From Actinobacteria bacterium UBA5176 (GTDB taxonomy: Bacteria; Actinomycetota; UBA4738), in NCBI GenBank assembly GCA_002413305.1, contig DHWS01000061.1, positions 1 to 19,483 of the forward strand: DNA of 19,483 bases. The letters run 5' to 3'. The translations under genes were made by a program, and so were the position numbers. The notes below the pieces were generated by a model. It ran no database searches and had not been told where the DNA came from. It saw nothing but the letters and a program-made list of their open reading frames with translations. Below are positions 12,443-19,483 of the stretch, one piece after another. The first letter of the stretch is position 1. Every line of letters starts with the position of its first letter.

Positions 12443-14023
12443 TCACTGCCGGGTAAGGTTCGGCGCCCCCTGGCGCAGGACGAACTTCTGGATCTTGCCG
12501 GTGGCCGTCTTCGGCAGCTCGCCGACGAACGTGACGCCCTTGGGCGCCTTGAAGTGTGCCATCCGCTCGCGGGCGAACCCGATCAGCTCCTCCTCCGAGG
12601 CGGCGGCGCCCTGCCTCAACACGACGTACGCGTACGGCGCCTCTCCCCACTTCTCGTGCGGGAGTCCGACCACGGCCACCTCTTGGACGGCCGGATGCCG
12701 GAGCAGGCATCCTTCGACCTCCACGGACGAGATGTTCTCTCCCCCGCTGATGATCACATCCTTCAGCCGGTCGCGGATCTCAACGTAGCCGTCCGGATGG
12801 ATGACCGCGGCGTCGCCGGTGTGGAACCAGCCGTCGCCCATCACACGCTCGGTCGCCTCGGGATCGTTGTAGTAGCCCTTCATGACGACGTTGCCGCGAA
12901 CCACGATCTCCCCGATCGTTTCGCCGTCCCATGGGACTTCGCTGCCGTCGGGCCCGAACACCGTCAGTTCGCCCGAGGTGAGGAGTTCGACACCCTGCCG
13001 CGCCTTGATCACCGCACGCTCGCCGAGCCCCATCGAGCCGTGCTCCGGCCGAGCCTCGCACACGGTGATGAACGGCGCGGTCTCGGTCAGCCCGTAGACC
13101 TGGGTGACCTCCCAGCCGAACTCGCCCTCCAAGCGCTCGATGGTGGCGGCGGCGGGCGCGGCGCCGGCGGTGGCCACGCGCACGCCCGGCGGCACCTCGC
13201 CGCGCACCTCGGCCGGCGCGTTGGCCAGGGAGATCAGCACGGTCGGCGCCGCGCACATCCACGTGACGCGCTCGCGGCGGATCGCGTCGAACACGCGGGG
13301 AGGTTCGACCTTCCGCAGGCAGACGTGTGTCGCCCCCGCCGCGGTGACCACCCAGGTGTACGTCCACCCGTTCGCGTGGAACATCGGGAGCGTCCAGAGG
13401 TAGCGATCGTCCAGCCCCATCGGGAGGTGCAGCAGCGTCCCCACGATGTTCAGCGCGGCGTTGCGATGAGTGATCATCACCCCCTTCGGCCTGGCGGTGG
13501 TGCCGCTCGTGTAGTTGATCGTCAGCAGGTCGGTCTCGTCGATGGCCGGCCGTTCGAATCCTCCGGGATCGGAGGACCGGAGCGTGTCCTCGTAGTCGAG
13601 CCAGCCCTCCCGACCGGACCCGCCCTCTAGGGCGACGAACTCGCGGACACCCGTCAGTTGGCCGCGGATGCCGTCGATCGCATCGAGGTAGTCGCCGTGC
13701 GCGCACACCACCGTGGCGCCCGAGTGGCCGATGATGTAGCCGAAGTCGTCCCCGGTCAGCCGGTAATTGATCGGGACGAGCACGGCACCGAGCTGGGGCA
13801 CCGCGTAGAAGGACTCGAGCTGCGCGTGGGTGTTCGGTGCGATGTACGCAACCCGGTCGCCCTGCCGGACGCCGAGCGCGCCCAGCGCCGACGACCAGCG
13901 GTCGCACCGGTCGAAGAACTGCTCGTAGGTGAGGCGGAGGTCCTCATCCACCACGGCCTCACGGTCGCGGTACAGCCGGCGGGTCCGGCGGGCGAACTCC
14001 AGCGGCGAAAGCGGCACTTCCAA
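12443..14023 (-). CDS. Acyl-CoA synthetase (AMP-dependent, medium/long-chain type)
   Basis: The 526-residue enzyme belongs to the ANL adenylating superfamily and would activate a carboxylic or fatty acid with ATP to an acyl-AMP and then an acyl-CoA. The ATP-binding loop is YTSGTTARPKG (171-181). YGLTETAP (310-317) is the A5 motif, GWFHTGD (398-404) with Asp404 binds the ribose, RLKDVIISGGENIS (419-432) contains the domain hinge, and Lys510 in PKTATGK is the catalytic lysine. Length and motifs are complete. The start is TTG 14023, with GGGAGG about 9 bases upstream; GTG 14017 is an alternative. It lies 57 bases after the NADH dehydrogenase on the same strand, so cotranscription is likely. Chain-length preference cannot be read from the sequence. 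Confidence 0.92.
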   Translation of the reverse strand: MEVPLSPLEFARRTRRLYRDREAVVDEDLRLTYEQFFDRCDRWSSALGALGVRQGDRVAYIAPNTHAQLESFYAVPQLGAVLVPINYRLTGDDFGYIIGHSGATVVCAHGDYLDAIDGIRGQLTGVREFVALEGGSGREGWLDYEDTLRSSDPGGFERPAIDETDLLTINYTSGTTARPKGVMITHRNAALNIVGTLLHLPMGLDDRYLWTLPMFHANGWTYTWVVTAAGATHVCLRKVEPPRVFDAIRRERVTWMCAAPTVLISLANAPAEVRGEVPPGVRVATAGAAPAAATIERLEGEFGWEVTQVYGLTETAPFITVCEARPEHGSMGLGERAVIKARQGVELLTSGELTVFGPDGSEVPWDGETIGEIVVRGNVVMKGYYNDPEATERVMGDGWFHTGDAAVIHPDGYVEIRDRLKDVIISGGENISSVEVEGCLLRHPAVQEVAVVGLPHEKWGEAPYAYVVLRQGAAASEEELIGFARERMAHFKAPKGVTFVGELPKTATGKIQKFVLRQGAPNLTRQ

Positions 14024-14080
14024 GGGACCCTGCCTCCCGTCCGGGTTCCGACCAGTCGAAGGCTAGTACGAACAGGTCCA

Positions 14081-15385
14081 TCAGGCCTCCCCGGTCGTTC
14101 CTGGTTCCAGGGTCTCGGCCAGCGGATCGCCCTGACTCCGCAGGATCAATCGGATCGGGCGGTCGCGCTTGACGTAGTTCCAGCTCCAGGAACCGAGGAC
14201 CAGCGCCCGGTTCCGGAACCCGATCAGGTAGTAGATGTGGACCAGCAGCCACGCCAGCCAGCCGAGCGTCCCCCGCAGCTTGAACCCGTGGACGTCCGCC
14301 ACCGCCGCCCGCCGGCCGATGGTGGCCATCGTCCCCTTGTCGACGTAGCGGAAAGGGCGCTGACCTTCTGCTTCGCCGGCGGCAGCGCGGCGGATCGAAC
14401 GCGCGACATACCGGCCGGCCTGCATGGCCGGTGGCGAGAGCATCGGCAGCTCGCCTTCGCCGGTCGACACGGACGCGGCGTCGCCGACCACGTAGACGCC
14501 GGGGTGCCCGTCCAGGCGCAGCCGTTCGTCCACCATCAGGCGCTTCGAACGGCTCCGCGGCACCGGACCGGTGTCCCCGAGCGGGTCGGTCGGGCGGACA
14601 CCGGCCGACCAGACGACCGTTCGCGTCTCGATCTCTTCGCCGTCCGAGAGCGAGACGGACGCAGAGGCGGCGGTGCGGACCAGGGTCGACGTCTTCACCT
14701 CCACCCTCCGCTCCGTCAGCGTGCGCCGCGCATACTCGCCGAGCTTCGGATGGAACGCACCGAGCAGCCGGTCTAAGCCTTCGACCAGCACGATCCGCGC
14801 CATCCCCGGAGACAGCTCCGGGTAGTCGCGGCCGAGCACCATGTCCAGCAGTTCGCGAAGCGCCCCCGCGTACTCCACGCCCGTCGGCCCCCCGCCGGCG
14901 ATGACGAAGGTGAGCAGGCGGCGGCGTTCGTCCTCCGATCCCGCCCGGGTGGCCAGCTCGAGGCACGACAGCACGTGGTTCCGCAGGCGCATCGCCTCGG
15001 ACAGGGCCTTCATGCCGAGCGTGTGGCCGGCCAGCTCACGGTTCGAGAAGTAGTCGTTGGTCGAGCCCGTCGCCAGCACCAGCGAGTCGAAGCCGAACTC
15101 CTCGCCGGCGTCGGTGCCCACAATGCGCCGCTCGCCGTCCACCGCCGTCACCCGAGCCTGCCGGAACCGGACGTTCTTCGACCTCCGGAAGATCGAACGG
15201 AACGGGTAGGCGATGTCGGACGGGTTCAGCAGTGAGGTGGCGACCTGGTACAGGAGCGGCGTGAACAGGTGGTAGTTGTGCCGGTCGATCAGCAGCACGT
15301 CGACGGCGTGGCCGTCCAGGGCCCGCGCGCAGGCCAGGCCGCCGAAGCCACCCCCCACAACGACCACCCGATGCCGCGCGGGCAT
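14081..15385 (-). CDS. Type II NADH dehydrogenase-like FAD oxidoreductase (NDH-2)
   Basis: The 434-residue flavoprotein has the two-Rossmann layout of NDH-2, which passes electrons from NADH to quinone without pumping protons. The FAD site starts with VVVGGGFGGLACARAL (7-22), and the NAD(P)H site is VIAGGGPTGVEYAGAL (161-176). YVVGDAA at 298-304 is the second FAD contact, and PPAMQAG (318-324) corresponds to the quinone-side motif. A hydrophobic helix near 376-390 fits the membrane-anchoring C-terminus of NDH-2. The ATG shares one base with the stop of the LigD polymerase gene (TGATG), so translation is probably coupled. A carotenoid or sulfide-type oxidoreductase is a less likely alternative. 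Confidence 0.9.
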   Translation of the reverse strand: MPARHRVVVVGGGFGGLACARALDGHAVDVLLIDRHNYHLFTPLLYQVATSLLNPSDIAYPFRSIFRRSKNVRFRQARVTAVDGERRIVGTDAGEEFGFDSLVLATGSTNDYFSNRELAGHTLGMKALSEAMRLRNHVLSCLELATRAGSEDERRRLLTFVIAGGGPTGVEYAGALRELLDMVLGRDYPELSPGMARIVLVEGLDRLLGAFHPKLGEYARRTLTERRVEVKTSTLVRTAASASVSLSDGEEIETRTVVWSAGVRPTDPLGDTGPVPRSRSKRLMVDERLRLDGHPGVYVVGDAASVSTGEGELPMLSPPAMQAGRYVARSIRRAAAGEAEGQRPFRYVDKGTMATIGRRAAVADVHGFKLRGTLGWLAWLLVHIYYLIGFRNRALVLGSWSWNYVKRDRPIRLILRSQGDPLAETLEPGTTGEA

Positions 15386-16674
15386 CAGTCGGCCTTAGGC
15401 CGCCGGTCCGGCCACTCCACGCCCGCCCACGGGTCGTAGTCGACCTCGAGCGGCTCCTGGGACGGGCGCAGTTCCTCCGGCACGTTCTTCAGGTTCACCC
15501 GGATACGCGTCCACGTGGTGCTTCGGCCCCGCATCGCGTCGACCAGCACGTCCGGCGGCTTCAGGTGGGGAACCACCTCCTGGTGCTTCGACTTCCACCG
15601 CTCCAAACCCTCCAGCGCTTCGGCCTGCGTCGCGGCGCGGGCGACCTCGACCAGCGGCATCGTGGTTCGCCGCCGGGACGGCTGGACTCGGGGGGGTTCC
15701 CGCTCGCCCTTCGGGAATTGCGGCGGCCACGGTGCGTCCGCGAGCCCCGCCGCCTCGTGCTCGGCCGCCAGCTCCAGCAGCCCGTCCAGCGAGCCGGACG
15801 ACCCGTCCATCCCGGCGGCCGGATCGCCGATCTCCGCGAACCGGCTGGGGACGGTGGCCACGGTGAACGTGGCCGGGTCGCACGTCTCGACCTCGTCCCA
15901 TCGCAGCGGCGCCGATACCCGCGCGTCGGGGAGCGGGCGCACGCTGTACGCGGACGCGACCGTGCGATCCTTCGCGTTCTGGTTGTAGTCGAGGAACACC
16001 CCGTGGCGTTCCTCCTTCCACCAGGCAGCCGTGGCGATCGACGGCGCCCGGCGTTCGACCTCCCGGGCCAGCGCCACCGCCGCTCGGCGCACCTCGGTGA
16101 ACGTCCAGCGGGGTTCGACCCGGCAGTAGACGTGGATCCCCCGCGATCCGCTGGTCTTCGGCCATCCCTGCAGGCCGAAGTCGGCCAGCGCCTGCCGGGA
16201 CACCAGCGCGACGTCCACGATCTGCCGCCACGGCACACCCGGGACGGGGTCCAGGTCCACCCGGAGCTCGTCCGGGTGGTCGAGGTCCTCGGCGCGGACC
16301 GGATGGGGGTTCAGGTCGATGCACCCCAGGTTCAGCACCCAGGCCAGCTGGGCATCGTCCCGGACCACGATCTCCCACGCGGTCCGCCCCGACGGGAAGG
16401 CCAGCTCGACCGTCTCGATCCAGTCGGGCCGCGATTCCGGAGCGCGCTTCTGGAAGAAGAACTCACCGTCCGCGCCATTCGGGTAGCGCTTCAGCGCCAT
16501 GGGCCGCCCCCGGACACCGCGCAGCGCCCCGTCGGCCACCGCCAGGTAGTACCCGACCACGTCGAGCTTCGTCAGGGGCCCGCCGGCGGCGTCCGGGAAG
16601 AAGACCTTGTCCGGGTTGGTGATGATCACCTCCCGGCCCGCGACCTCCAGCACCTCCTGCTTTCGGGCAGGCAT
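15385..16674 (-). CDS. Stand-alone LigD-type DNA polymerase/primase domain protein
   Basis: The 429-residue protein is the polymerase module of bacterial NHEJ ligase D (archaeo-eukaryotic primase fold) without ligase or phosphoesterase modules. Key positions are the metal-binding pair Asp140/Asp142 in RVDLDP, the SGSRGIHVY block (175-183) with His181, and Asp229 in FLDYNQN. In NHEJ this enzyme fills gaps and adds nucleotides at broken ends, often ribonucleotides. The catalytic domain ends near residue 290. About 130 further residues hold a Pro/Arg-rich linker and a segment with LERWKSKHQEVVPHL, MRGRSTTWTRIRVNL and DYDPWAGVEW, which I recall from other actinobacterial stand-alone homologues. 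ATG 16674 has a TATCGT 7 bases upstream. No Ku or ligase gene is nearby. A primase role outside NHEJ is possible. Confidence 0.92.
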   Translation of the reverse strand: MPARKQEVLEVAGREVIITNPDKVFFPDAAGGPLTKLDVVGYYLAVADGALRGVRGRPMALKRYPNGADGEFFFQKRAPESRPDWIETVELAFPSGRTAWEIVVRDDAQLAWVLNLGCIDLNPHPVRAEDLDHPDELRVDLDPVPGVPWRQIVDVALVSRQALADFGLQGWPKTSGSRGIHVYCRVEPRWTFTEVRRAAVALAREVERRAPSIATAAWWKEERHGVFLDYNQNAKDRTVASAYSVRPLPDARVSAPLRWDEVETCDPATFTVATVPSRFAEIGDPAAGMDGSSGSLDGLLELAAEHEAAGLADAPWPPQFPKGEREPPRVQPSRRRTTMPLVEVARAATQAEALEGLERWKSKHQEVVPHLKPPDVLVDAMRGRSTTWTRIRVNLKNVPEELRPSQEPLEVDYDPWAGVEWPDRRPKAD

Positions 16675-16681
16675 GGCCGAA

Positions 16682-16710
16682 ACGATAGGGCCTGGGAGCC
16701 ACGAGGTTCA
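16682..16710 (-). promoter_or_regulatory. Candidate promoter for the LigD-polymerase operon (leaderless)
   Basis: On the reverse strand TATCGT (16682-16687) ends 7 bases before ATG 16674, and TGAACC (16705-16710) lies 17 bases upstream as a possible -35. It would drive the LigD polymerase, NADH dehydrogenase and perhaps the acyl-CoA synthetase genes. Confidence 0.45.
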
Positions 16711-16748
16711 TCAACCGGACTCGGATGCGTGGACGTGCTGTCGGGTCG

Positions 16749-16767
16749 CCGCGGTCGGCGTCCGCGG
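16749..16767 (-). terminator. Short GC hairpin after the small membrane protein gene
   Basis: CCGCGG at 16749-16754 and again at 16762-16767 can pair around a 7-base loop, 14 bases beyond the stop codon at 16781. Such palindromes are common in GC-rich DNA, so a terminator role is weakly supported. Confidence 0.25.
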
Positions 16768-16780
16768 GCGAGCGGCTGGA

Positions 16781-17215
16781 TCAGCTTCGCGTGAGCACCT
16801 TCAGGCGCTGCGTCAGAAGGTGTCGGTACTTGCCCTTCGCCGTCTGGATCTCCTGCTTCAGGGCGGCGATACGGTCCTGCTTCCGGCTCGTTCGGGGCGA
16901 CGACGTGGAGAGGGAGAGCGACGTGGAGCGCGTCGTGTGAGCCGGCCGGTGGGAGGACGGGGGCGAGACCAGGGATCCGAGCGAACCGGGTGGGGCGCCG
17001 GCCGGCTGCGGCTCCGAGCGCACCGGCGGACGGGTCTTCGGAAGCGGAAGCGCCGCCACGCCGACGGTCGCGTTCGGCCTGGCCAAGCCGAAGAACAGCC
17101 CGTCCACGCTGCCCACCACTCCCCAGCCGCCCATCAGGGTGCCCACGACGACCGACAGCAGCACGCTCAGCGTGACCGCAGCGACACCGACCTTGCGACG
17201 TTCGTTGTTCAACAT
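16781..17215 (-). CDS. Hypothetical small membrane-anchored protein with a helical C-terminus
   Basis: No family is recognised. The 144-residue product starts with a short basic N-terminus (MLNNERRKVG) and one hydrophobic helix at about 10-34, which is a signal or membrane anchor. It continues with a Pro/Ser/Thr-rich, probably disordered linker (about 57-108). It ends in a basic helix (about 111-142, RKQDRIAALKQEIQTAKG onward) that could form a coiled coil. The layout fits an envelope protein that reaches out from the membrane. ATG 17215 has no clear ribosome site; a TATCCT at 17255-17260 on the reverse strand may be its -10. It is divergent from the diguanylate cyclase gene, so they may share control. 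Codon pattern supports a real gene, with moderate confidence. Confidence 0.62.
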   Translation of the reverse strand: MLNNERRKVGVAAVTLSVLLSVVVGTLMGGWGVVGSVDGLFFGLARPNATVGVAALPLPKTRPPVRSEPQPAGAPPGSLGSLVSPPSSHRPAHTTRSTSLSLSTSSPRTSRKQDRIAALKQEIQTAKGKYRHLLTQRLKVLTRS

Positions 17216-17307
17216 TCACTGGGTCCATCGGCAGTCCGGGCCGAAGAACTTGAGAGGATAAAGGTGGCCGCTCAAGAAATGAGCGCCAAGATGCCGAGGT
17301 AGCAGAC

Positions 17308-18798
17308 GTGAGGTTGCGTTCACGGCTCATGTTGTTCTTCCTCGTCATCGTGCTGGGGCCCGCCGCCGGCGGGGTGTTCATGGGCCGGCAGATGGCGGAA
17401 CGGCAGTCGACCGCCCGGGCCGACGGCCGGCTCGAGGGCGCGTCGATCGCGGTCGTGCACGCTTTGAACCAACAGGTGGCCCAGGCCATGCAACGGCTCA
17501 CCGCTTCGGTCGCCCTGCGAGCCGTGGCCGGGGGGGCTTCCGTGGACGCCCTCCATCGCGTCAGGATGGGCGCCGGGCTCGATTACCTGGTCGTAGTTCG
17601 ACGCGGCCACGTCGTAGCTGCCGACCTGCGGCCGGCGACGTTTCGGCCGGGCGTGAGCGTGAGCGCGGCCACGCTGGCCGGCGGTCCCGCCCAGGCGGGC
17701 CTGGTCAGCGACTACCACGTGCTGCTGGCGGGCCAGCCGAGTACCGCGGTGTGGGGAGGCCTGTTCCGCGACCAGGCCTTCCTCCGGACGCTGGGGACCC
17801 CGGGGCTGACCGTGGGGAGCGGGCGGGTCGCTGCCTCGTCCGCGCCGGTGAGTGTTCCCCCCACTTCGATCGAGGCGTCGGGACCGTCGGGACTCGCTGG
17901 GGGCTGGCGCGAACTGTGCGTGTGCACCGGAGCCGGATCAACCAGGACCGGCATCGTGATCGTCGGGCACCCCGCAAGGGTGGGGGCGTTCACCGCGTTC
18001 GGGCCGCTCACACTGCTGGTGCTCATCGCGGCCATGCTCCTGGCGGTGCTGCTCGGCTTCCGGATGGCTGGGCTGGTCGCCGGCCCGGTCACCCGCCTGG
18101 CCGAGGAGGCCACCGCTTCCCTCCCCGACGATGTGGTGATCATCCCCGAGACCAGCGACGAGGTCTCGCAGATCGACGAGGCGCTGGCGGCCCTTCGGAC
18201 GGGTCTCCGCCAGACCACCGACGAGCTGGGCGGATCGCGCGAGGAGCTCCGGGTGACGAAGGAACGGCTGGACGACCAGGAGCGGCTGGTGCTCACCGAC
18301 GGGTTGACGGGGGTCTGGAACCGCCGGTATCTGGAGATGGCGCTCTCCGATGCGCTCCAGCGGGGGCAGCGAAGGAAACGGCCATTCGCCGTGCTGATGG
18401 TCGACCTCGACCACTTCAAGAAGGTCAACGACACGTACGGGCACCAGCAAGGCGACGACGTGCTGGTCGAACTGTGCCGGCGGATCCGTTCGTCGCTCCG
18501 CACCCACCTGGACGTCTTAGCCCGCTACGGCGGGGAGGAGTTCGTCATCCTGCTCCCGGAAACGAACCCGCAGGGCGCGTTCATCGTCGCCCAGAAGATC
18601 CGGAGGCTGGTCCGCGCGGAGCCGTTCGGCGAAGGCGAGGACGGGCTGCGGGTCACGGTCAGCATCGGTCTGTCCAGCTACCCGGGGGACGGTGAAGACC
18701 ACGAGCAGCTCTTGGCGATCGCCGACGCGAACCTCTACCGGGCGAAGGGCGCCGGCCGCGACCGGGTCATGACCGGCGCGACCTCGCCCGAGAGCTGA
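17308..18798 (+). CDS. Membrane-bound diguanylate cyclase (GGDEF) with extracytoplasmic sensor and HAMP-like linker
   Basis: The 496-residue protein would make cyclic di-GMP from two GTP. A first membrane helix (about 7-25) precedes an outside domain (about 28-225) of unknown ligand, with Cys204/Cys206 near its end. A second helix (about 229-256) leads to a HAMP-like segment (GPVTRLAEEA, then DEVSQIDEALAALR) and a helical linker. The GGDEF domain starts at LTDGLTGVWNRR (329-340), has the metal Asp366 in VDLDHFKKVND and an intact active-site GGEEF at 408-412. The inhibitory RxxD site is not conserved: Thr399 replaces the Arg three residues before Asp402. The start is GTG 17308 with GAGG 8 bases upstream. 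It converges with gdhA. Function is firm; the signal is unknown. Confidence 0.93.
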   Translation: MRLRSRLMLFFLVIVLGPAAGGVFMGRQMAERQSTARADGRLEGASIAVVHALNQQVAQAMQRLTASVALRAVAGGASVDALHRVRMGAGLDYLVVVRRGHVVAADLRPATFRPGVSVSAATLAGGPAQAGLVSDYHVLLAGQPSTAVWGGLFRDQAFLRTLGTPGLTVGSGRVAASSAPVSVPPTSIEASGPSGLAGGWRELCVCTGAGSTRTGIVIVGHPARVGAFTAFGPLTLLVLIAAMLLAVLLGFRMAGLVAGPVTRLAEEATASLPDDVVIIPETSDEVSQIDEALAALRTGLRQTTDELGGSREELRVTKERLDDQERLVLTDGLTGVWNRRYLEMALSDALQRGQRRKRPFAVLMVDLDHFKKVNDTYGHQQGDDVLVELCRRIRSSLRTHLDVLARYGGEEFVILLPETNPQGAFIVAQKIRRLVRAEPFGEGEDGLRVTVSIGLSSYPGDGEDHEQLLAIADANLYRAKGAGRDRVMTGATSPES

Positions 18799-18808
18799 CG
18801 ATCGGTCT

Positions 18809-19483
18809 CTAGACGAGCCCTTCGTCGATCATGGCGTCAGCGACCTTGACGAATCCCGCGATGTTCGCGCCGTTGACGTAGTTGCCGGGGGTGCCGTACT
18901 CCTCGGCCGTGTCGCGGCACTGCTTGTGGATCCGCTTCATGATCTCCTTGAGCCGGTGGTCGACCTCCTCGCGCTCCCAGGAGATGCGCAGCGAGTCCTG
19001 AGTCATCTCCAGGCCGCTGACGGCCACGCCGCCAGCGTTCGCCGCCTTGGCCGGGCCGTACAGGATCCCGGCCTCCAGGAACCGCTCGACGCCCTCGGGC
19101 ACCGTCGGCATGTTCGCGCCCTCGCTCACCACGAAGACGCCGCCGTGGAGCAGGCTCATGGCGTCCTTCTCGCTGATCTCGTTCTGGGTCGCGCTGGGGA
19201 ACGCGCAGTCGGCCGGGATCCCCCACATCGGGTTCACGCCGTTGGTCCCGCACAACGTGAACGTAGCCCCCCTGAACTTCTGGGTGTACTCCGTGATCCG
19301 GCCCCGGCGGATGTTCTTCAGGTCCATGACCCAGTGGAGCTTCTCGTAGTCGATGCCGTCCGGGTCGTAGATGAACCCGCCCGAGTCCGACAGCGTGACC
19401 GGCTTCGCGCCCATGTCGAGCAGCTTCTCGACCGTGTACTGCGCCACGTTGCCCGCGCCCGACACCAGGCAGACCTTGCCTTC
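18809..19483 (-). CDS. gdhA: NADP-type glutamate dehydrogenase, C-terminal part (5' partial)
   Basis: The frame is open to the right edge, so the gene starts outside the window; 224 residues of the cofactor domain are visible. The enzyme interconverts 2-oxoglutarate plus ammonium and glutamate. The Rossmann entry VSGAGNVAQY is followed by TLSDSGGFIYD, FPSATQNEI, SEGANMPT and GPAKAANAGGVAVSGLEMTQ, then the ending NYVNGANIAGFVKVADAM. This order and spacing match the hexameric E. coli GdhA-type family closely. The GTG at 19465 is internal. Only 10 bases separate its stop from the diguanylate cyclase stop, with no strong terminator seen. The gdhA assignment is secure; NADP rather than NAD use is inferred from the family. 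Confidence 0.95.
   Translation of the reverse strand, partial: EGKVCLVSGAGNVAQYTVEKLLDMGAKPVTLSDSGGFIYDPDGIDYEKLHWVMDLKNIRRGRITEYTQKFRGATFTLCGTNGVNPMWGIPADCAFPSATQNEISEKDAMSLLHGGVFVVSEGANMPTVPEGVERFLEAGILYGPAKAANAGGVAVSGLEMTQDSLRISWEREEVDHRLKEIMKRIHKQCRDTAEEYGTPGNYVNGANIAGFVKVADAMIDEGLV

Noticed and set aside
17279..17302. Short ORF (MSAKMPR) just before the diguanylate cyclase
   Set aside because: Seven codons with no ribosome site; nothing separates it from chance.

Overview
The window is about 70% G+C by eye. Several genes carry a TANNNT hexamer only 6-8 bases before the start codon, which suggests leaderless mRNAs. Gene content includes an RsbV/RsbW-type pair, an alpha/beta-hydrolase-class III cyclase fusion, a stand-alone LigD polymerase and an RNHCP protein. 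Together these point to a chromosomal segment of a high-GC actinobacterium or a similar environmental lineage; the class cannot be fixed from the sequence. No tRNA, rRNA, CRISPR array, insertion sequence or phage gene is visible. Every gap between genes is under 300 bases, the largest being 204 bases at 11374-11577.

Layout. 1-878: the 3' end of a TPR-like regulatory protein, forward. 914-1897: a secreted or anchored D-alanyl-D-alanine carboxypeptidase, forward. 1915-2648: an RsbV/RsbW-type partner-switch pair, reverse. 2728-3591: a DDAH-like guanidino-modifying enzyme, forward. 3610-4047: a cyclic-nucleotide-binding domain protein, reverse. 4187-4960: a dienelactone hydrolase gene with two offsetting single-base frameshifts, forward. 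4995-6602: a fused glutamate formiminotransferase/cyclodeaminase, reverse. 6669-8003: an orphan membrane histidine kinase, forward. 8014-9993: an unknown membrane protein, a TMEM175-family channel and a GNAT acetyltransferase, reverse. 10048-11373: an alpha/beta-hydrolase-cyclase fusion, forward. 11370-11968: a promoter, a hairpin, a 19-codon leader ORF, the RNHCP protein and a 17-bp hairpin, forward. 12003-16674: YciI-like protein, acyl-CoA synthetase, type II NADH dehydrogenase and LigD polymerase, all reverse and possibly one operon read from LigD. 16781-17215: a small membrane-anchored protein, reverse. 17308-18798: a membrane GGDEF diguanylate cyclase, forward. 18809-right edge: the 3' end of gdhA, reverse.

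How the parts relate. The window is mainly housekeeping metabolism (glutamate dehydrogenase, formiminoglutamate/folate, acyl-CoA synthesis, NADH oxidation, cell wall) mixed with signalling modules. The signalling genes include a nucleotide cyclase and a possible cyclic-nucleotide receptor, a c-di-GMP synthase, a sensor kinase and a partner switch. No response regulator, sigma factor or PP2C phosphatase is present next to them. I see no multi-gene defence or mobile system. The least explained structures are the leader of the RNHCP gene, the hydrolase-cyclase fusion with substituted active-site residues, and the LigD polymerase gene whose stop overlaps the start of the NADH dehydrogenase gene.
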